Source: JAJRTE01 sp964418585
Lineage (GTDB): Bacteria; Myxococcota_A; UBA796; JAJRTE01
Length of the DNA stretch: 64,000 nt
Direction: 5' to 3'
NCBI GenBank assembly: GCA_964418585.1
Contig: CAYQMG010000032.1
Location: 1 to 64,000, forward strand
The position numbers were made by a program, and so were the translations under genes. The notes below the pieces were generated by a model, which saw only the letters and a program-made list of their open reading frames with translations, was not told the origin of the DNA and ran no database searches. This document shows positions 55,301-63,625 of this stretch, piece by piece (the stretch's first letter is position 1; every line of letters starts with the position of its first letter).

Positions 55301-56572
55301 ACGCAGGTGCTGAACCGGTTCGGAAACAGCCTCGAGGAATCGCTGGTCCAGGCCTGGATGGCGAAGGCCGAGTCGTCGGACGCGAAGGCGTGGCTGACGT
55401 TGGCGCGGAAACTGCTGCGACACGGGCGGCCTGGACTGGCGTTGGAAGCGGCGGAACGCGTGGTTGTCGAGCCTGAAGATCATGGAACCCGGTGGCGTCT
55501 TGCCCGGATTCTGGTGGCTGCGGGGGGGCTGTCGCGGGCGCTCACGATTGGGGTCGAACTGGACGGTGCGGGGGCCCGGGTCTGGTCTCCGGTCCAGTTT
55601 TGCCGGGACCTGGCCTCGGCGTTTGGCGAGGACTGGGGAGACCGGGTGGACGAGCTGGGGGAGGGGCTCGATGCGGGATCTCTCGCATTGCTTCGTCGTC
55701 TGGCAGAGGAGGAGCGTGTGCGGCGGAGGCTCGCCACCACGCGGGAACGACTCGAGGCGTTGTTGAATCGAGGCTCGTGGCGTGAGTTGCCGAGGGTTCT
55801 GGACGAGTATCGTTCGCAAGGCGGGGAGGCTGCGGAGCGGGATCCGGCGGTGCGAGAGGCGCTGCAACGACTGGCTGCCCGGAAGCGGCGGGTGGAGGCC
55901 CGGGTGCGTCAGCTTCTTGGGGAGCGGAAGCGGCGAGGGTGGCGAGCGGAAATGAGCCGTCTGGCGCGGGATGCGGAGTTGCTCGGGCTGGAGGAAGCGG
56001 CGGCCCGGGCGAGCGAGGCGCTGGCGGCGGCGGGTTCAGCAGGACGGGAAGGCCCGGGTGCGGGTCGTTCCGTGGAGGGCCGGGGGCGGACCGTGTCGGA
56101 CCGGGACGGCGCGCGGTCGAAGGTTTCCCGGCGCGGCGAGGGTGGGCGTTCTCGTCGTGATGGGTCTGAGGCGGTCGAGGGAGGGCAGGGGAAGTCCGGG
56201 CCTGGACCTCGGCAGACCTTCAAGGATGAAGCCGCGTTGCTCGCAGCCCTCGGCGATGCGCCGGGCGATCGACAGCGGTTGCGAATGACCATGCCGTTGC
56301 TGGAGGACCTTCTGGAGCGCGATCCGAAGCGGGGGTTGAAACTTCTGCGCGACGCCATGCCCGTCTTTCACCATGCGGACGTTCTGGACCGTCCCCTGTC
56401 GCGGTTGATTCGGCGTGGATTGCCGCCTGATGAGCAGTTGCCCCGGCTTCGTCGTCTCCTCGAGGGGCACCGGGCGGGTCACGGATTCACCAGTGCGTTG
56501 AACGAGATCGGTTCTCGGGAGCACCCCGAGCCGTGGAAGCAGGTGCTTGCTCAGCTCAAGCTGAAGCAGTGA
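52331..56572 (+). CDS. Giant protein with degenerate RecQ-like helicase region
   Basis: A 1413-residue cytoplasmic protein. Residues about 40-345 follow the order of a RecQ SF2 helicase from the strand after Walker A onward: GVSPFVLVARSSLAARFLL resembles the SPL-LM-DQ strand, WIVQDAHALSLESSRFVPEL replaces DEAHCISQWGHDFRP, and PPGSIDEVIEECRCLAGRGGG resembles the P-SIESYYQE-GRAGRDG segment. Walker A is missing and the DEAH Glu is Gln, so ATPase activity is unlikely. A winged-helix-like stretch may follow (about 360-420). The remaining 900 residues are mostly helical repeat-like, with a basic Gly/Arg/Ser-rich linker before a conserved-looking C-terminal helical domain (MTMPLLEDLLERDPKRGLKL). It is monocistronic. 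The RecQ relation is my inference from motif order. Confidence 0.6.
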   Translation: MDRNSDSSRPAGNARPETVSIQVLAGGTEALVARTRRLIGVSPFVLVARSSLAARFLLEQLDPSHHSRPVGAGDADLPESSVLLYDLAAPPARRREALDAFANRRVAGIVACPVSLVDGPLLSAVSAVGRVHWIVQDAHALSLESSRFVPELVRIQDLTRHPGTASLLLQVSPDAPRARAVVEALLGTESAVAEASDGNIDRVRVRCLFVDEAGRSRTALRQALERVPGLSTTGRCIFLASDDGWGHDRLPANELASLAEEMGFQVVGGGEIGTGAGPVSWCKGLTEPRAALLSSDPEVLQCVPPGLPTLVVRLTPPGSIDEVIEECRCLAGRGGGIWTYVGPASGGRGWPIGPDLVRSIAEYVLEHCAGDRPVPVSLEAVWSHLGIEAPLEEAAPALERVFQAFVGAGFLRAVRRAYFLLEVADAHRFGSPHIDIDPRYVALHERYSAALAAMDMLESVEFRLESRLAKDLRVFSRTLGYSVGELNDLFSDMSSDGIVPCRLYFSGAEGNIDLEVQGAGDFEAMRGKLEEAVQGVRAWLERYLEGGYEVVRRLAEVGGAPGGGVLSLPSWVEVVTSEASSGEGEGRSLVEPGEAGTVAGVGEEELSATLRAFQEALKGLEEGEQDRAWGRLLDAVWALDEDEVGRALEWAGGASDVVGLTRLVAVRVALLAAHGDPNEAAGLLEASLGRGVDSPVAGLLTGLLNTIDYRVRVSEGFGGDMPEAVRRAALVLPALESVPAEEVAEIVRGLGFEGEVESLGLGQVSLVVGGHRWLLERQTIEPETEARLWLRVASQPVDGIEPAVALARLSEAFLMVVGLSDRALCQELARRVVEERQASAAMHPVRRTVARARALVELGRSDEALELLDTLSDPEGVGASEVLHARTVALLERGEALEALTLLVDRLPSGRTSVQARGLFAAAVGALEARCEAEEGCSACSLLGSVFCPSGGEILTLVGEDPFGEPDQALETRLRKRTDLGTGTCSVDALTQVLNRFGNSLEESLVQAWMAKAESSDAKAWLTLARKLLRHGRPGLALEAAERVVVEPEDHGTRWRLARILVAAGGLSRALTIGVELDGAGARVWSPVQFCRDLASAFGEDWGDRVDELGEGLDAGSLALLRRLAEEERVRRRLATTRERLEALLNRGSWRELPRVLDEYRSQGGEAAERDPAVREALQRLAARKRRVEARVRQLLGERKRRGWRAEMSRLARDAELLGLEEAAARASEALAAAGSAGREGPGAGRSVEGRGRTVSDRDGARSKVSRRGEGGRSRRDGSEAVEGGQGKSGPGPRQTFKDEAALLAALGDAPGDRQRLRMTMPLLEDLLERDPKRGLKLLRDAMPVFHHADVLDRPLSRLIRRGLPPDEQLPRLRRLLEGHRAGHGFTSALNEIGSREHPEPWKQVLAQLKLKQ

Positions 56573-56653
56573 GGGGATGGCGTCCCGGAAGCGGGGCGGG
56601 CGCGCGCTGTGCCAGGTTGGGAGAGTTGGGCGGCAGAGCCTGAGCGTTTGTGG

Positions 56654-58045
56654 TCATCCGGTGGCCATGGAGACCTGTTGGAGGTATTCGAGGTACTCGC
56701 GGTTCGATTCCTTCCACTTTTTCAACACGAACCGGCCTCCGAGGCGAATCGCCGCATTCATTCGGGTTGGGCGCAGGAGAAAGCGTTTCGAGGCGTCGCC
56801 GGCAGTCTGGAGGTTTTGGAGTATGGCCTTGGCCGCCACACCCAGTGCACCCCGGGCCGAGTAGAACTCGCGGTAGGCCCGGAGCATCCGGTTTTGGACC
56901 TGAATCGGGCTTGCGTCTCGAGGACGGAATACGACGTGCATCGCATCGTAGTAGCGCCAGAGGTGGTGCATGATGCGCCCTTCGCGCTCCATTCGTGCAA
57001 AGGTATCGGTGCCGGGGAACGGGGTGATGATCATGAACTGGACCGAGTCGATCCCGTGGCGGTTGATGAACTGCAACGTCTCCCGGACCGAGTCGTCGTC
57101 CTCCCCGTCGTTGCCCAGGATGAACATGCCATGCACCCGGATGCCGAAAGCGTGGAACGTTTCGATGGCGTGAATCATCTCGTCCACGTTCTGTTTCTTG
57201 TTCATGGCGTTCAAGGTGCGCTGACTCACCGACTCGAAGCCCACGTAGAGCCTCGTGCATCCCAGGCGGCGTAGCTTCCTCACGAGGTCCTTGTCTCGAG
57301 CGACGTCTGCACGGACCTGGGTGGACCACTGTCGGGGCCGAATGTTGCGTCGGCCCATCTCGTCGAGGAGTGCGTGGGTATGCTTGGGGCTGGCGGTGAA
57401 GTTGTCGTCGGAGAAAAACACCTCCACGTCTCCGACGAGCCTGAGTTCCTCGAGGACCCGTTCCACGGAACTCATGCGGTACTTGCGACCAAACATCTTC
57501 GTGACGCTACAGAATTCGCAGTCGAACGGACAGCCTCGAGAAGTGATGATCGGAATGCGCTTCATGCGTTCGAAGCCCACCAGGAGGCGATAGTTCGGGA
57601 GGGGAAGCGCGTCCAGGTTTCGAGGGCTGACTCCCTGGACCACCACGCTGTCCGAGCCGTGCCGAAGCAAGTCCGCAATGACTTCCTCGCCTTCTCCCAC
57701 CACGACGTGGTCTGCAAAGCAGGCTGCCTCCTCTTGCATGAAGCTCACGTGAGGACCCCCGACAATCACCTTGCCACCGGGGTTTCGGCGCTTGAACATG
57801 GCTGCCAGATCGTATCCGCGCTCGATCGTGCAGCTCAGGCCGCTGACGAGGAGGAAATCGGCGTCCAGTTCGGGCAGGGAAATGTCCCTGCCCACAAGGT
57901 TTTCATTGAAGATACGGACCTCGAACCCCTTCTGCTCCAGGATACTGCCGAGGTAGATGGGACCCATCAACGGGAGGCTCATGTACTGATCGTAGACATT
58001 GGCCTCGACACCTCGAGGTTCCAGTATCAACACCTTCTTCTTCAT
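56654..58045 (-). CDS. B12-binding-domain radical SAM protein
   Basis: A 463-residue protein starting MKKKVLILEPRG (GGAG 7 nt upstream; an ATG at 58057 is an alternative). The N-terminal 130 residues form a cobalamin-binding Rossmann fold (YLGSILEQKGFEVRIFN, VSGLSCTIERGYDL, VIVGGPHVSF, GEGEEVIADLL). The radical SAM domain follows, with CPFDCEFC (CxxxCxxC) in ITSRGCPFDCEFCSV, then FFSDDNFTA, RLYVGFESVSQ and FILGNDGEDD. Such enzymes do methyl transfers or ring rearrangements in many lipid, cofactor and antibiotic pathways. No neighbour hints at the substrate. Confidence 0.85.
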   Translation of the reverse strand: MKKKVLILEPRGVEANVYDQYMSLPLMGPIYLGSILEQKGFEVRIFNENLVGRDISLPELDADFLLVSGLSCTIERGYDLAAMFKRRNPGGKVIVGGPHVSFMQEEAACFADHVVVGEGEEVIADLLRHGSDSVVVQGVSPRNLDALPLPNYRLLVGFERMKRIPIITSRGCPFDCEFCSVTKMFGRKYRMSSVERVLEELRLVGDVEVFFSDDNFTASPKHTHALLDEMGRRNIRPRQWSTQVRADVARDKDLVRKLRRLGCTRLYVGFESVSQRTLNAMNKKQNVDEMIHAIETFHAFGIRVHGMFILGNDGEDDDSVRETLQFINRHGIDSVQFMIITPFPGTDTFARMEREGRIMHHLWRYYDAMHVVFRPRDASPIQVQNRMLRAYREFYSARGALGVAAKAILQNLQTAGDASKRFLLRPTRMNAAIRLGGRFVLKKWKESNREYLEYLQQVSMATG

Positions 58046-58106
58046 ACGAATCTCCATGGAACGAACAGACGGCTGTGGCCCAACGAGCGGTCACAGGATA
58101 CGTTGA

Positions 58107-58134
58107 AAGATAAACTTTGATGTCTCGGTGTCTA
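58107..58134 (-). promoter_or_regulatory. Candidate promoter of the radical SAM gene
   Basis: Minus strand: TAGACA (58134-58129), 16-nt spacer, TATCTT (58112-58107), about 60 nt before the start. Confidence 0.4.
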
Positions 58135-58336
58135 GACGATGGAAGAGGCCACCTGTTGCAGAAATCCGGTCTTTTTGGGGGTCGCATTCGAGCCAATCAG
58201 TGCGTCTCTCCTCGGGGCCGCCAGAGTCGAAAGACCGGGCCGGTGCTCCGGCCGACGCGGGTGGTGCCGAGCATGTGGACTTCCAGGCCGGCCGGGTTGA
58301 GTGTGAATGGGGTGGGGACGAGGTGCATGGGGGCGA

Positions 58337-59173
58337 TCAAGTGCTCGTGTCCGAGAAGTAGCGTTTGCGGACCCACATGACCACGGCGATCCCCACGGCG
58401 AAGGCACCCACGACGGCCAGGGTCTTGGGGTGGAGAAGGTCGGCCATGGATTCGGCCTCCTGGATGGTGTTCAGAGTCACCAGGATGGCCACGAGCCAGG
58501 GGGTCACCCCGATGGCCGAGCCGATCAGGTAGTCCCGAGTCTTGATTCCGCTCGCGCCAATCGCCCAGGTGAGCGGCGGGAACAGGAACAGGGCGAGGCG
58601 CAATACGATGATGATTGTCAAGCCGTTCTCCTCGAGCTTCTTGTCGTACTTGGCCAGGAAGCTGTTGTCCAGGATCGGCTTGAAGTAGTCCCGCAGGAAG
58701 AACCTGGCGATCAGGAACGCTGTGGAGATGCCTGCATTGCACCCGATCCAGCTAAAGATGAGCGCCTCCCAGAAATCGTAGATGGTCCCGCCTGCCACGA
58801 TGACGACCAGCTCGGGCATGTGAAGCAGGATGAATCCCCACGCCAGGAGAATGAACAGGATCGGACCGTACGGCCGGTGCGCCCATTCCCTCAGCACATC
58901 CAGGTGCGCCTTGATGTTCTCGTAGGTCACCAGGCGCTCCAGATCGTACCTGCGCACCGCGTAGACGACCACGGCGACGAGCACGGCGAGCGCGAGCAAC
59001 TTGGCAGGGCGGCGCCACGGCGACGGGGGACTCTCCTCCCATGTCTGCCGAGGCGCTGCGGTCGCCGGTGCCCGGCCGGCAGAGCCCTGGCCGCTCCGTT
59101 CCTGGCCGGAAGGCGTCCCATCGCTCCGGGAAGATGGAGACTCGAGGCCGCGATCGTCTGTTGGGTCGGGCAT
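58337..59173 (-). CDS. TVP38/TMEM64 family membrane protein
   Basis: A 278-residue protein. The ATG at 59173 has GAGGA 7 nt upstream. An N-terminal Ser/Pro/Arg-rich cytoplasmic tail of about 65 residues precedes five to six transmembrane helices (LLALAVLVAVVVYAV, GPILFILLAWGFILLHMPEL, VGAFAVGIAVVMWV). The core has the DedA/VTT-type pattern: GGTIYDFWEALIFSWIGCNAGISTAFLIARFF, then RLALFLFPPLTWAIGASGI. VTT-domain proteins are implicated in lipid scrambling and undecaprenyl phosphate recycling; the substrate of this one is unknown. Confidence 0.85.
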   Translation of the reverse strand: MPDPTDDRGLESPSSRSDGTPSGQERSGQGSAGRAPATAAPRQTWEESPPSPWRRPAKLLALAVLVAVVVYAVRRYDLERLVTYENIKAHLDVLREWAHRPYGPILFILLAWGFILLHMPELVVIVAGGTIYDFWEALIFSWIGCNAGISTAFLIARFFLRDYFKPILDNSFLAKYDKKLEENGLTIIIVLRLALFLFPPLTWAIGASGIKTRDYLIGSAIGVTPWLVAILVTLNTIQEAESMADLLHPKTLAVVGAFAVGIAVVMWVRKRYFSDTST

Positions 59174-59351
59174 CGTTAAATCCTCGTGCAAGAGGTTGCG
59201 GGCCGAGTCGCTCGAGACGAGGACTCGTTGTGCAGTCTTGACAGAAATGGCCGGTGCCCGTCAACCACTTTCGGCATCCAGTGAGCGGGTTTTGCCTCCT
59301 GGAGCCGGTGCTCTGCCAGGCGGTTCTCCGGGACAACGGTCCGGAGTGTGG

Positions 59352-60284
59352 TCAGGCACCCTGATAGAACAGGTCTGACGTGACATCGGCGCACGTGGCG
59401 TCGTCAGGCAGTTGCACCAGGATGTAGTAGGTGAGGTCGTTGGGACTCCAGCGAGACTCGGGGTCCATCCCGTCCAGTGTGGCGTTGTCGCTCCCGAACA
59501 TGGTCTGGTCGATCACCACATCCACCATTTTGCCCTGAATCCGGTACCCCTCGCCTTCAATCTCGGAGACCAGGCCGGGCTCGAACCGGTAAAGGGTGCG
59601 AGAGCAGACATAGATGTTGGCGTTCAGCTCACCGTTCACCCATTGCTGGGTCGTCACCCCTGGATGGCCATCTTGATCCTGGTCGTACTCGGCCGGATCG
59701 TCCTCGGACGAGGGGCAGGTTTCTGTTGCCGGGTCGTTCAAATGGGCACCGAACACCCAGTACTGGGGACCAAAAGGCGTGTCATTCAAGGAGTAGACCA
59801 CGGGGCATTCCCCCCCTTCCGCGTCCGCATCCTCGGTCACGGTCAAGGTTGCGCTCCACGTGGCGGGTGGAACCGAGTCGACCACGGTCTGGGGTACCAC
59901 GGTCTGCTGCCACCGCTCGGTCCCCAACTTGGTAGTCACCACGATTTCGCTGGACTCCATCGCACACAACGTCTCGGTCTGCTTGATGGTGCCGTTGGGT
60001 TGGTCGTCCCACTGGACCAGATAGTAACTCCAGATGGTCTGGGGTTCCCAGCTTTCGTTCGTCAGAATACTTTCGTACACGTAGGCTTCAATGCTGGCCT
60101 GGCGTACCAGCGCCCATGTGTGAGGGTAATCCTGCATGAATTCGGGGTCCACGCACGGAGCAGGCGTGCCCGTGGGACGAGGCGTGTCGTCATCCCCCTC
60201 GTATCCACTGCACCCAGCCGTCAGGATCAGGACGGCTGTCGCAAACCCGACAGGCAAGATCTTCCTGGTGCCTCGTTGTGACAT
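59352..60284 (-). CDS. Lipoprotein of unknown function with Thr-Pro linker
   Basis: A 310-residue lipoprotein. The ATG at 60284 has a duplicated GGAGGAG upstream and starts a signal ending in the lipobox LTAGC. A short DTPRPTGTPAPC linker follows. The mature part is acidic and beta-rich with several Cys and a DQDQDGHPG calcium-loop-like segment. No domain is recognised. The Thr-Pro linker is shared with the M30-like peptidase (27.3 kb) and the protein at the right edge. Confidence 0.65.
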   Translation of the reverse strand: MSQRGTRKILPVGFATAVLILTAGCSGYEGDDDTPRPTGTPAPCVDPEFMQDYPHTWALVRQASIEAYVYESILTNESWEPQTIWSYYLVQWDDQPNGTIKQTETLCAMESSEIVVTTKLGTERWQQTVVPQTVVDSVPPATWSATLTVTEDADAEGGECPVVYSLNDTPFGPQYWVFGAHLNDPATETCPSSEDDPAEYDQDQDGHPGVTTQQWVNGELNANIYVCSRTLYRFEPGLVSEIEGEGYRIQGKMVDVVIDQTMFGSDNATLDGMDPESRWSPNDLTYYILVQLPDDATCADVTSDLFYQGA

Positions 60285-60649
60285 CTCCTCCGCTCCTCCG
60301 CCCGGGTTGAGTTTCGCGTCCACGGCTCGAGGCGTCGTCCGCCGATACCCGGCGGTGTCGACACCCGTCCCTCAGTCTAGCCGCTGTTCGCAGTACCTGC
60401 CAACGCACTTCGCTCCGCAGTCCGGGGACATCCCGGTCTGCGACGATTGCGGAGAGGAGAGGGGGGACGCCCATCCCGGCCTCATCCCGGCCTCGACGCC
60501 CTGTGCACCCGACGCGCCCGGCCCGGCGCAACAAGGGAGAGGACACACAAACCCGGTCACGGCTGCTCGAGACGAAAATCTCGCTTGCCGCTGCAGCGTG
60601 ATCACGAGCAAGGCGCGTGTCTGGGAACGGAAGATACTTGCGCTCGCTT
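60285..60649. other. Intergenic region, 365 bp
   Basis: Between the end of rplC and the lipoprotein start, both on the minus strand. It holds a candidate promoter at 60374-60403. No other ribosomal protein gene, RNA gene or convincing small ORF is seen. Confidence 0.5.
60374..60403 (-). promoter_or_regulatory. Candidate promoter of the lipoprotein gene
   Basis: Minus strand: TTGGCA (60403-60398), 18-nt spacer, TAGACT (60379-60374), about 90 nt before the start. Confidence 0.4.
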
Positions 60650-61303
60650 TCACTCGGCGGCGCGGCGTGTCTTCTTCTTGGCGTGGTAGACGGTCACGTA
60701 GCCGTTGGTCGCTCCGGGCACGGCACCTTTCACCATGATGAGGTTCCGGTCCACGTCCACCCGGCACACTTCCAGGTTTTGGACCGTGACCGTTCGGTTG
60801 CCCATCTGGCCCGCCATGCGCTTGCCTTTCCAGACACGGCCCGGCGTGAGCCGGCAGCCGATTGCACCGCCGTGCCGGAAGTACTCGTGCGTGCCATGAG
60901 TCTTCTCGAAGCCCGAGAAGTTGTGCCGCTTCATGACGCCCTGGAACCCCTTGCCCTTGGAGGTGCCGGTCACATCGACGTACTGGCCCACCTCGAAGAT
61001 GTCGGCCCGAAGCTCCTGGCCGACTTCGAACTGTTCCACCTCACCGGGCTGAAGACGGATTTCCTGTACCACCTTTTTGGGCGTCACACCGGCGGCCTTG
61101 AAGTGGCCCAGTTCGGGCTTCGTGCAGCGCGTTTCCTTCTTGTCCAGGAACCCGAGTTGGATAGCTTCGTACTTGTCGCGCTCGGGCGTCTTCTTCTGGA
61201 TCACGGTGCACGGACCCACCTGGATGACCGTAACCGGGATGACGGTGGTTTCCGTGAAAATCTGAGTCATGCCCAGCTTCTTGCCCAACAAACCTAGCCT
61301 CAT
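60650..61303 (-). CDS. rplC: 50S ribosomal protein L3 (isolated gene)
   Basis: A 217-residue ribosomal protein L3, which binds domain VI of 23S rRNA and reaches the peptidyl-transferase centre. Typical features: N-terminal LLGKKLGMTQIF, the central VDVTGTSKGKGFQGVMKRHNF segment, and RVWKGKRMAGQMGNRTVTVQNLEV near the C-terminus. GGAG lies 7 nt before the ATG. L3 is normally second in the S10 operon (rpsJ-rplC-rplD-rplW-rplB), but here it is preceded by a divergent gene and followed by an unrelated lipoprotein gene, so the gene stands alone with its own promoter. A Lys/Arg-rich tail completes the protein. Confidence 0.95.
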   Translation of the reverse strand: MRLGLLGKKLGMTQIFTETTVIPVTVIQVGPCTVIQKKTPERDKYEAIQLGFLDKKETRCTKPELGHFKAAGVTPKKVVQEIRLQPGEVEQFEVGQELRADIFEVGQYVDVTGTSKGKGFQGVMKRHNFSGFEKTHGTHEYFRHGGAIGCRLTPGRVWKGKRMAGQMGNRTVTVQNLEVCRVDVDRNLIMVKGAVPGATNGYVTVYHAKKKTRRAAE

Positions 61304-61661
61304 GTCAGAACTCCGCGGTCTAACGTGGGATTCACACGCAAGTCGTGAGAAATATCCCTATCTGGCCAATTGAAACGCGGTACATTACCTTGCCTGTGCT
61401 CGAATGTCAAGTGCGAAACCACGGGGCATTCGGTAGCCGGAACGCTCGAGTGGGATGTGGGCCGTGTCGCGTTGTGGAGGAACCGACCGGCGGCCCGCGT
61501 CGGCTCGAGCCCCACTCCGCCGGTGCGGTCCCGGGCGCTGCGTTCGGATACGTGGGCTCCGGAGTTCGTGGAAGCAGACAGGCAGACGAAAAGGGGTGAC
61601 AGATCGCGGCGTGAATGGTAGACGAGCACCCAGGACCCTTGAGAAAAAGGAGCGGCGACCC
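61304..61661. other. Divergent intergenic region, 358 bp
   Basis: Between rplC (minus) and the TorF-like gene (plus). It has a strong minus-strand promoter at 61382-61410. The stretch 61450-61545 superficially resembles a tRNA T-arm but no cloverleaf can be folded. No gene is supported. Confidence 0.5.
61382..61410 (-). promoter_or_regulatory. Strong promoter of rplC
   Basis: Minus strand: perfect TTGACA (61410-61405), 17-nt spacer, TAATGT (61387-61382), about 80 nt before the start codon, leaving a leader of about 70 nt. Confidence 0.65.
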
Positions 61662-62510
61662 ATGTTGATGGTGCCCATGTTAGTCGTTGCGCCCCTTGCG
61701 GTGACAGGCGGCGGAACCCTGTTCCAGGACATTGCTTCCCCCTCCTCCGACACCGGTGCCGTCTCCCCCTCGGAACCTGCGGGCGCGCAGGCCTCGTCCT
61801 TCAGCGTGAGCCTGGACGTGGCAACGGCCTACAGCTTCCGCGGCATCAATGTGTTCCAGGCACAGGGTCAGCACGACCGCCACATGCTGCTCGCTCCGGC
61901 CGCGACCTGGAGCGTGGGGGACACGGGGGTCTGGGTCGGCTACTGGGGAGCCTACCAGTTGAACGGCGACAACCGTTCGTATCTGGTGGACGCCGGCTAC
62001 GGGCGTGAAACAGACGTGACCCTGGGCTTCGACAAGGACCTCGAGGACGGATGGGGCACCTTGAGCCTGTCGTTGGTGGCTTATCTCTACCCCTTTGCGG
62101 ACCCCGAACTCGGGGGGGCCCACGTGCCGACGTGGTTGGAGCCCATGGTCGGGCTCGTTCTGGACCGACAGGTCGAATTGAGTCTGGTCGTGTCCTACTT
62201 CACCCATGTGCAGAAAGCGCTCGATGGCGGAGACTACGTCTACTTCAACCCCACCGTGGCCCGAACGTTCCCGTTGCGCGAACACTGGGACCTGCGTGCC
62301 GCCCTGTCCGCCGGGGCCAAGCTCTGGGCCGATGGTCCCACGTGGCAGGACAACACCGTGGACGCCACCGGAAGTGTGACCGTGTCCTACTCGAGAGGCG
62401 CCTGGTCGGTGACGCCCGGTCTGCACGGCACATGGACGAACCTTGGGGGCCTCGCGATCCAGGACCAGGCGTTTGCATGGGGAGACCTCGGCGTCTCGGT
62501 CGAATGGTGA
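61662..62510 (+). CDS. TorF-family putative outer membrane porin
   Basis: A 282-residue exported protein. The ATG at 61662 has AAGGAG 9 nt upstream and opens a hydrophobic signal (MLMVPMLVVAPLAVTGGG). The mature part, after an acidic Pro/Ser linker, begins SLDVATAYSFRGINVFQAQG, a pattern (A-YSFRG) characteristic of the TorF/Gcw_chp putative porin family. It continues as alternating amphipathic strands (DTGVWVGYWGAYQL, VELSLVVSYFTHV, GDLGVSVEW), ending in Trp, typical of an outer-membrane barrel. Confidence 0.75.
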   Translation: MLMVPMLVVAPLAVTGGGTLFQDIASPSSDTGAVSPSEPAGAQASSFSVSLDVATAYSFRGINVFQAQGQHDRHMLLAPAATWSVGDTGVWVGYWGAYQLNGDNRSYLVDAGYGRETDVTLGFDKDLEDGWGTLSLSLVAYLYPFADPELGGAHVPTWLEPMVGLVLDRQVELSLVVSYFTHVQKALDGGDYVYFNPTVARTFPLREHWDLRAALSAGAKLWADGPTWQDNTVDATGSVTVSYSRGAWSVTPGLHGTWTNLGGLAIQDQAFAWGDLGVSVEW

Positions 62511-62591
62511 GATGGGCACCAGGTCGCGTCCTCCCAGGACACCCACCTCGCGGGGACTCGGGGACTTCAGCGACTCCGGGGTCCACCCCGC

Positions 62592-63575
62592 CTAGGGCGT
62601 CGGCGTTGCGGTACGCCTGAGATCGTCTTCGGACAGGCCGGCAATCCCTATCCGTATCAGTGCAACACCCGTGGTTCCCCCCATCTCTCCGAGGTCCGAC
62701 GGGTAGGTCAGTGCCCCGCCAAGCAGGTCTACCTGGAGGTTGAGGTGGCGGCCTGGCAGGGGATATCCGGTCCCGATACCAACGAGGTACTGACTCGAGT
62801 AGATGTTTGCACGGGTCGTGCGTTCCACTTGTAGGTCTGTGCCGTAGACCTCGTGCCGGACCAGGTCGTAGTCCATGGACAGTTCGCCGGAGGCATACCA
62901 GACAGTGGTGCTGTGTGGTGTCAGGGGCACGCGGATGTCGAGGCGCAGGGTACCGAGGGCGGAGGCTCCGTGAATGCTTTCGGTTGGGAAGAGGTCTTCC
63001 TGCCAGGCGACGGCCATGAATCCGGGAATGTCGACCACGCCCAGGCCGAGGCCGATGGTGGCGGGCACGCCGCCTTTCCCGTCACCCAGTGGCGCCGCCC
63101 TCACCCCGAACTGGATGCCGGTGCTGTTGTGGAACATGGCACCGGTTCTGGCCATTCGGAGTGTGGCCTGGAAGGCGAGACGGTCTGTGATACTGTAGAC
63201 GAACCCGAGACGCAGGGAAGAGAGGGAGCCGGCGAAAAAGAAAAAGTCTTCCGCGGTCTGATATCCCTCGAACGTTCCGGCGAGCGCGCCGAGTTGGAGC
63301 CCGCACCAGAGTCCCTTCACGCCTTCCGGGGTCATGCCCGTGGTGTAGCGTTTTTCAGCGGCGGTACGACGGGCCTCGAGTGCAGCGGAATCCTGCGGGG
63401 TGGGCTGTCCCGGCTTCTCCTTGTCCGGTTGTGGTTCGGCAGTCGCAGGCGGAGGGGTTTCTGTGTTCAGCGCGTGGTCGGGTTCGGTTGCTGTTTCTGA
63501 GGCTGTTACCTCCTGCCCACTGACAGGGGTCCCGGAAAGGGCCCCCAGCGTGATCCAGACCAGCAACGGTGTCAT
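62592..63575 (-). CDS. Exported beta-barrel-like hypothetical protein
   Basis: A 327-residue protein with GAGGAG 9 nt before the ATG and a Sec signal (LLVWITLGALSGTPVSGQ). A long Glu/Pro/Thr-rich linker is followed by about 220 residues of amphipathic strands (LRLGFVYSITDRLAFQATLR, TIGLGLGVVDIPGFMAV, STTVWYASGELSMDYDLV, YLVGIGTGYPLPGRHLNLQV), which suggest an outer-membrane barrel. It ends in TPTP. No family is recognised. It lies 50 bp downstream of the partial gene at the right edge and converges on the TorF-like gene. Confidence 0.65.
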   Translation of the reverse strand: MTPLLVWITLGALSGTPVSGQEVTASETATEPDHALNTETPPPATAEPQPDKEKPGQPTPQDSAALEARRTAAEKRYTTGMTPEGVKGLWCGLQLGALAGTFEGYQTAEDFFFFAGSLSSLRLGFVYSITDRLAFQATLRMARTGAMFHNSTGIQFGVRAAPLGDGKGGVPATIGLGLGVVDIPGFMAVAWQEDLFPTESIHGASALGTLRLDIRVPLTPHSTTVWYASGELSMDYDLVRHEVYGTDLQVERTTRANIYSSQYLVGIGTGYPLPGRHLNLQVDLLGGALTYPSDLGEMGGTTGVALIRIGIAGLSEDDLRRTATPTP

Positions 63576-63625
63576 GATGATAGCTCCTCATCGTTGGACC
63601 AGTTTCCCAGGCGTCGAGGTTTCCG

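Noticed and set aside
61445..61545. tRNA gene upstream of rplC
   Set aside because: A T-arm-like GGCTCGAGCCC is present, but acceptor and anticodon stems cannot be formed; it is partly just another CTCGAG palindrome.
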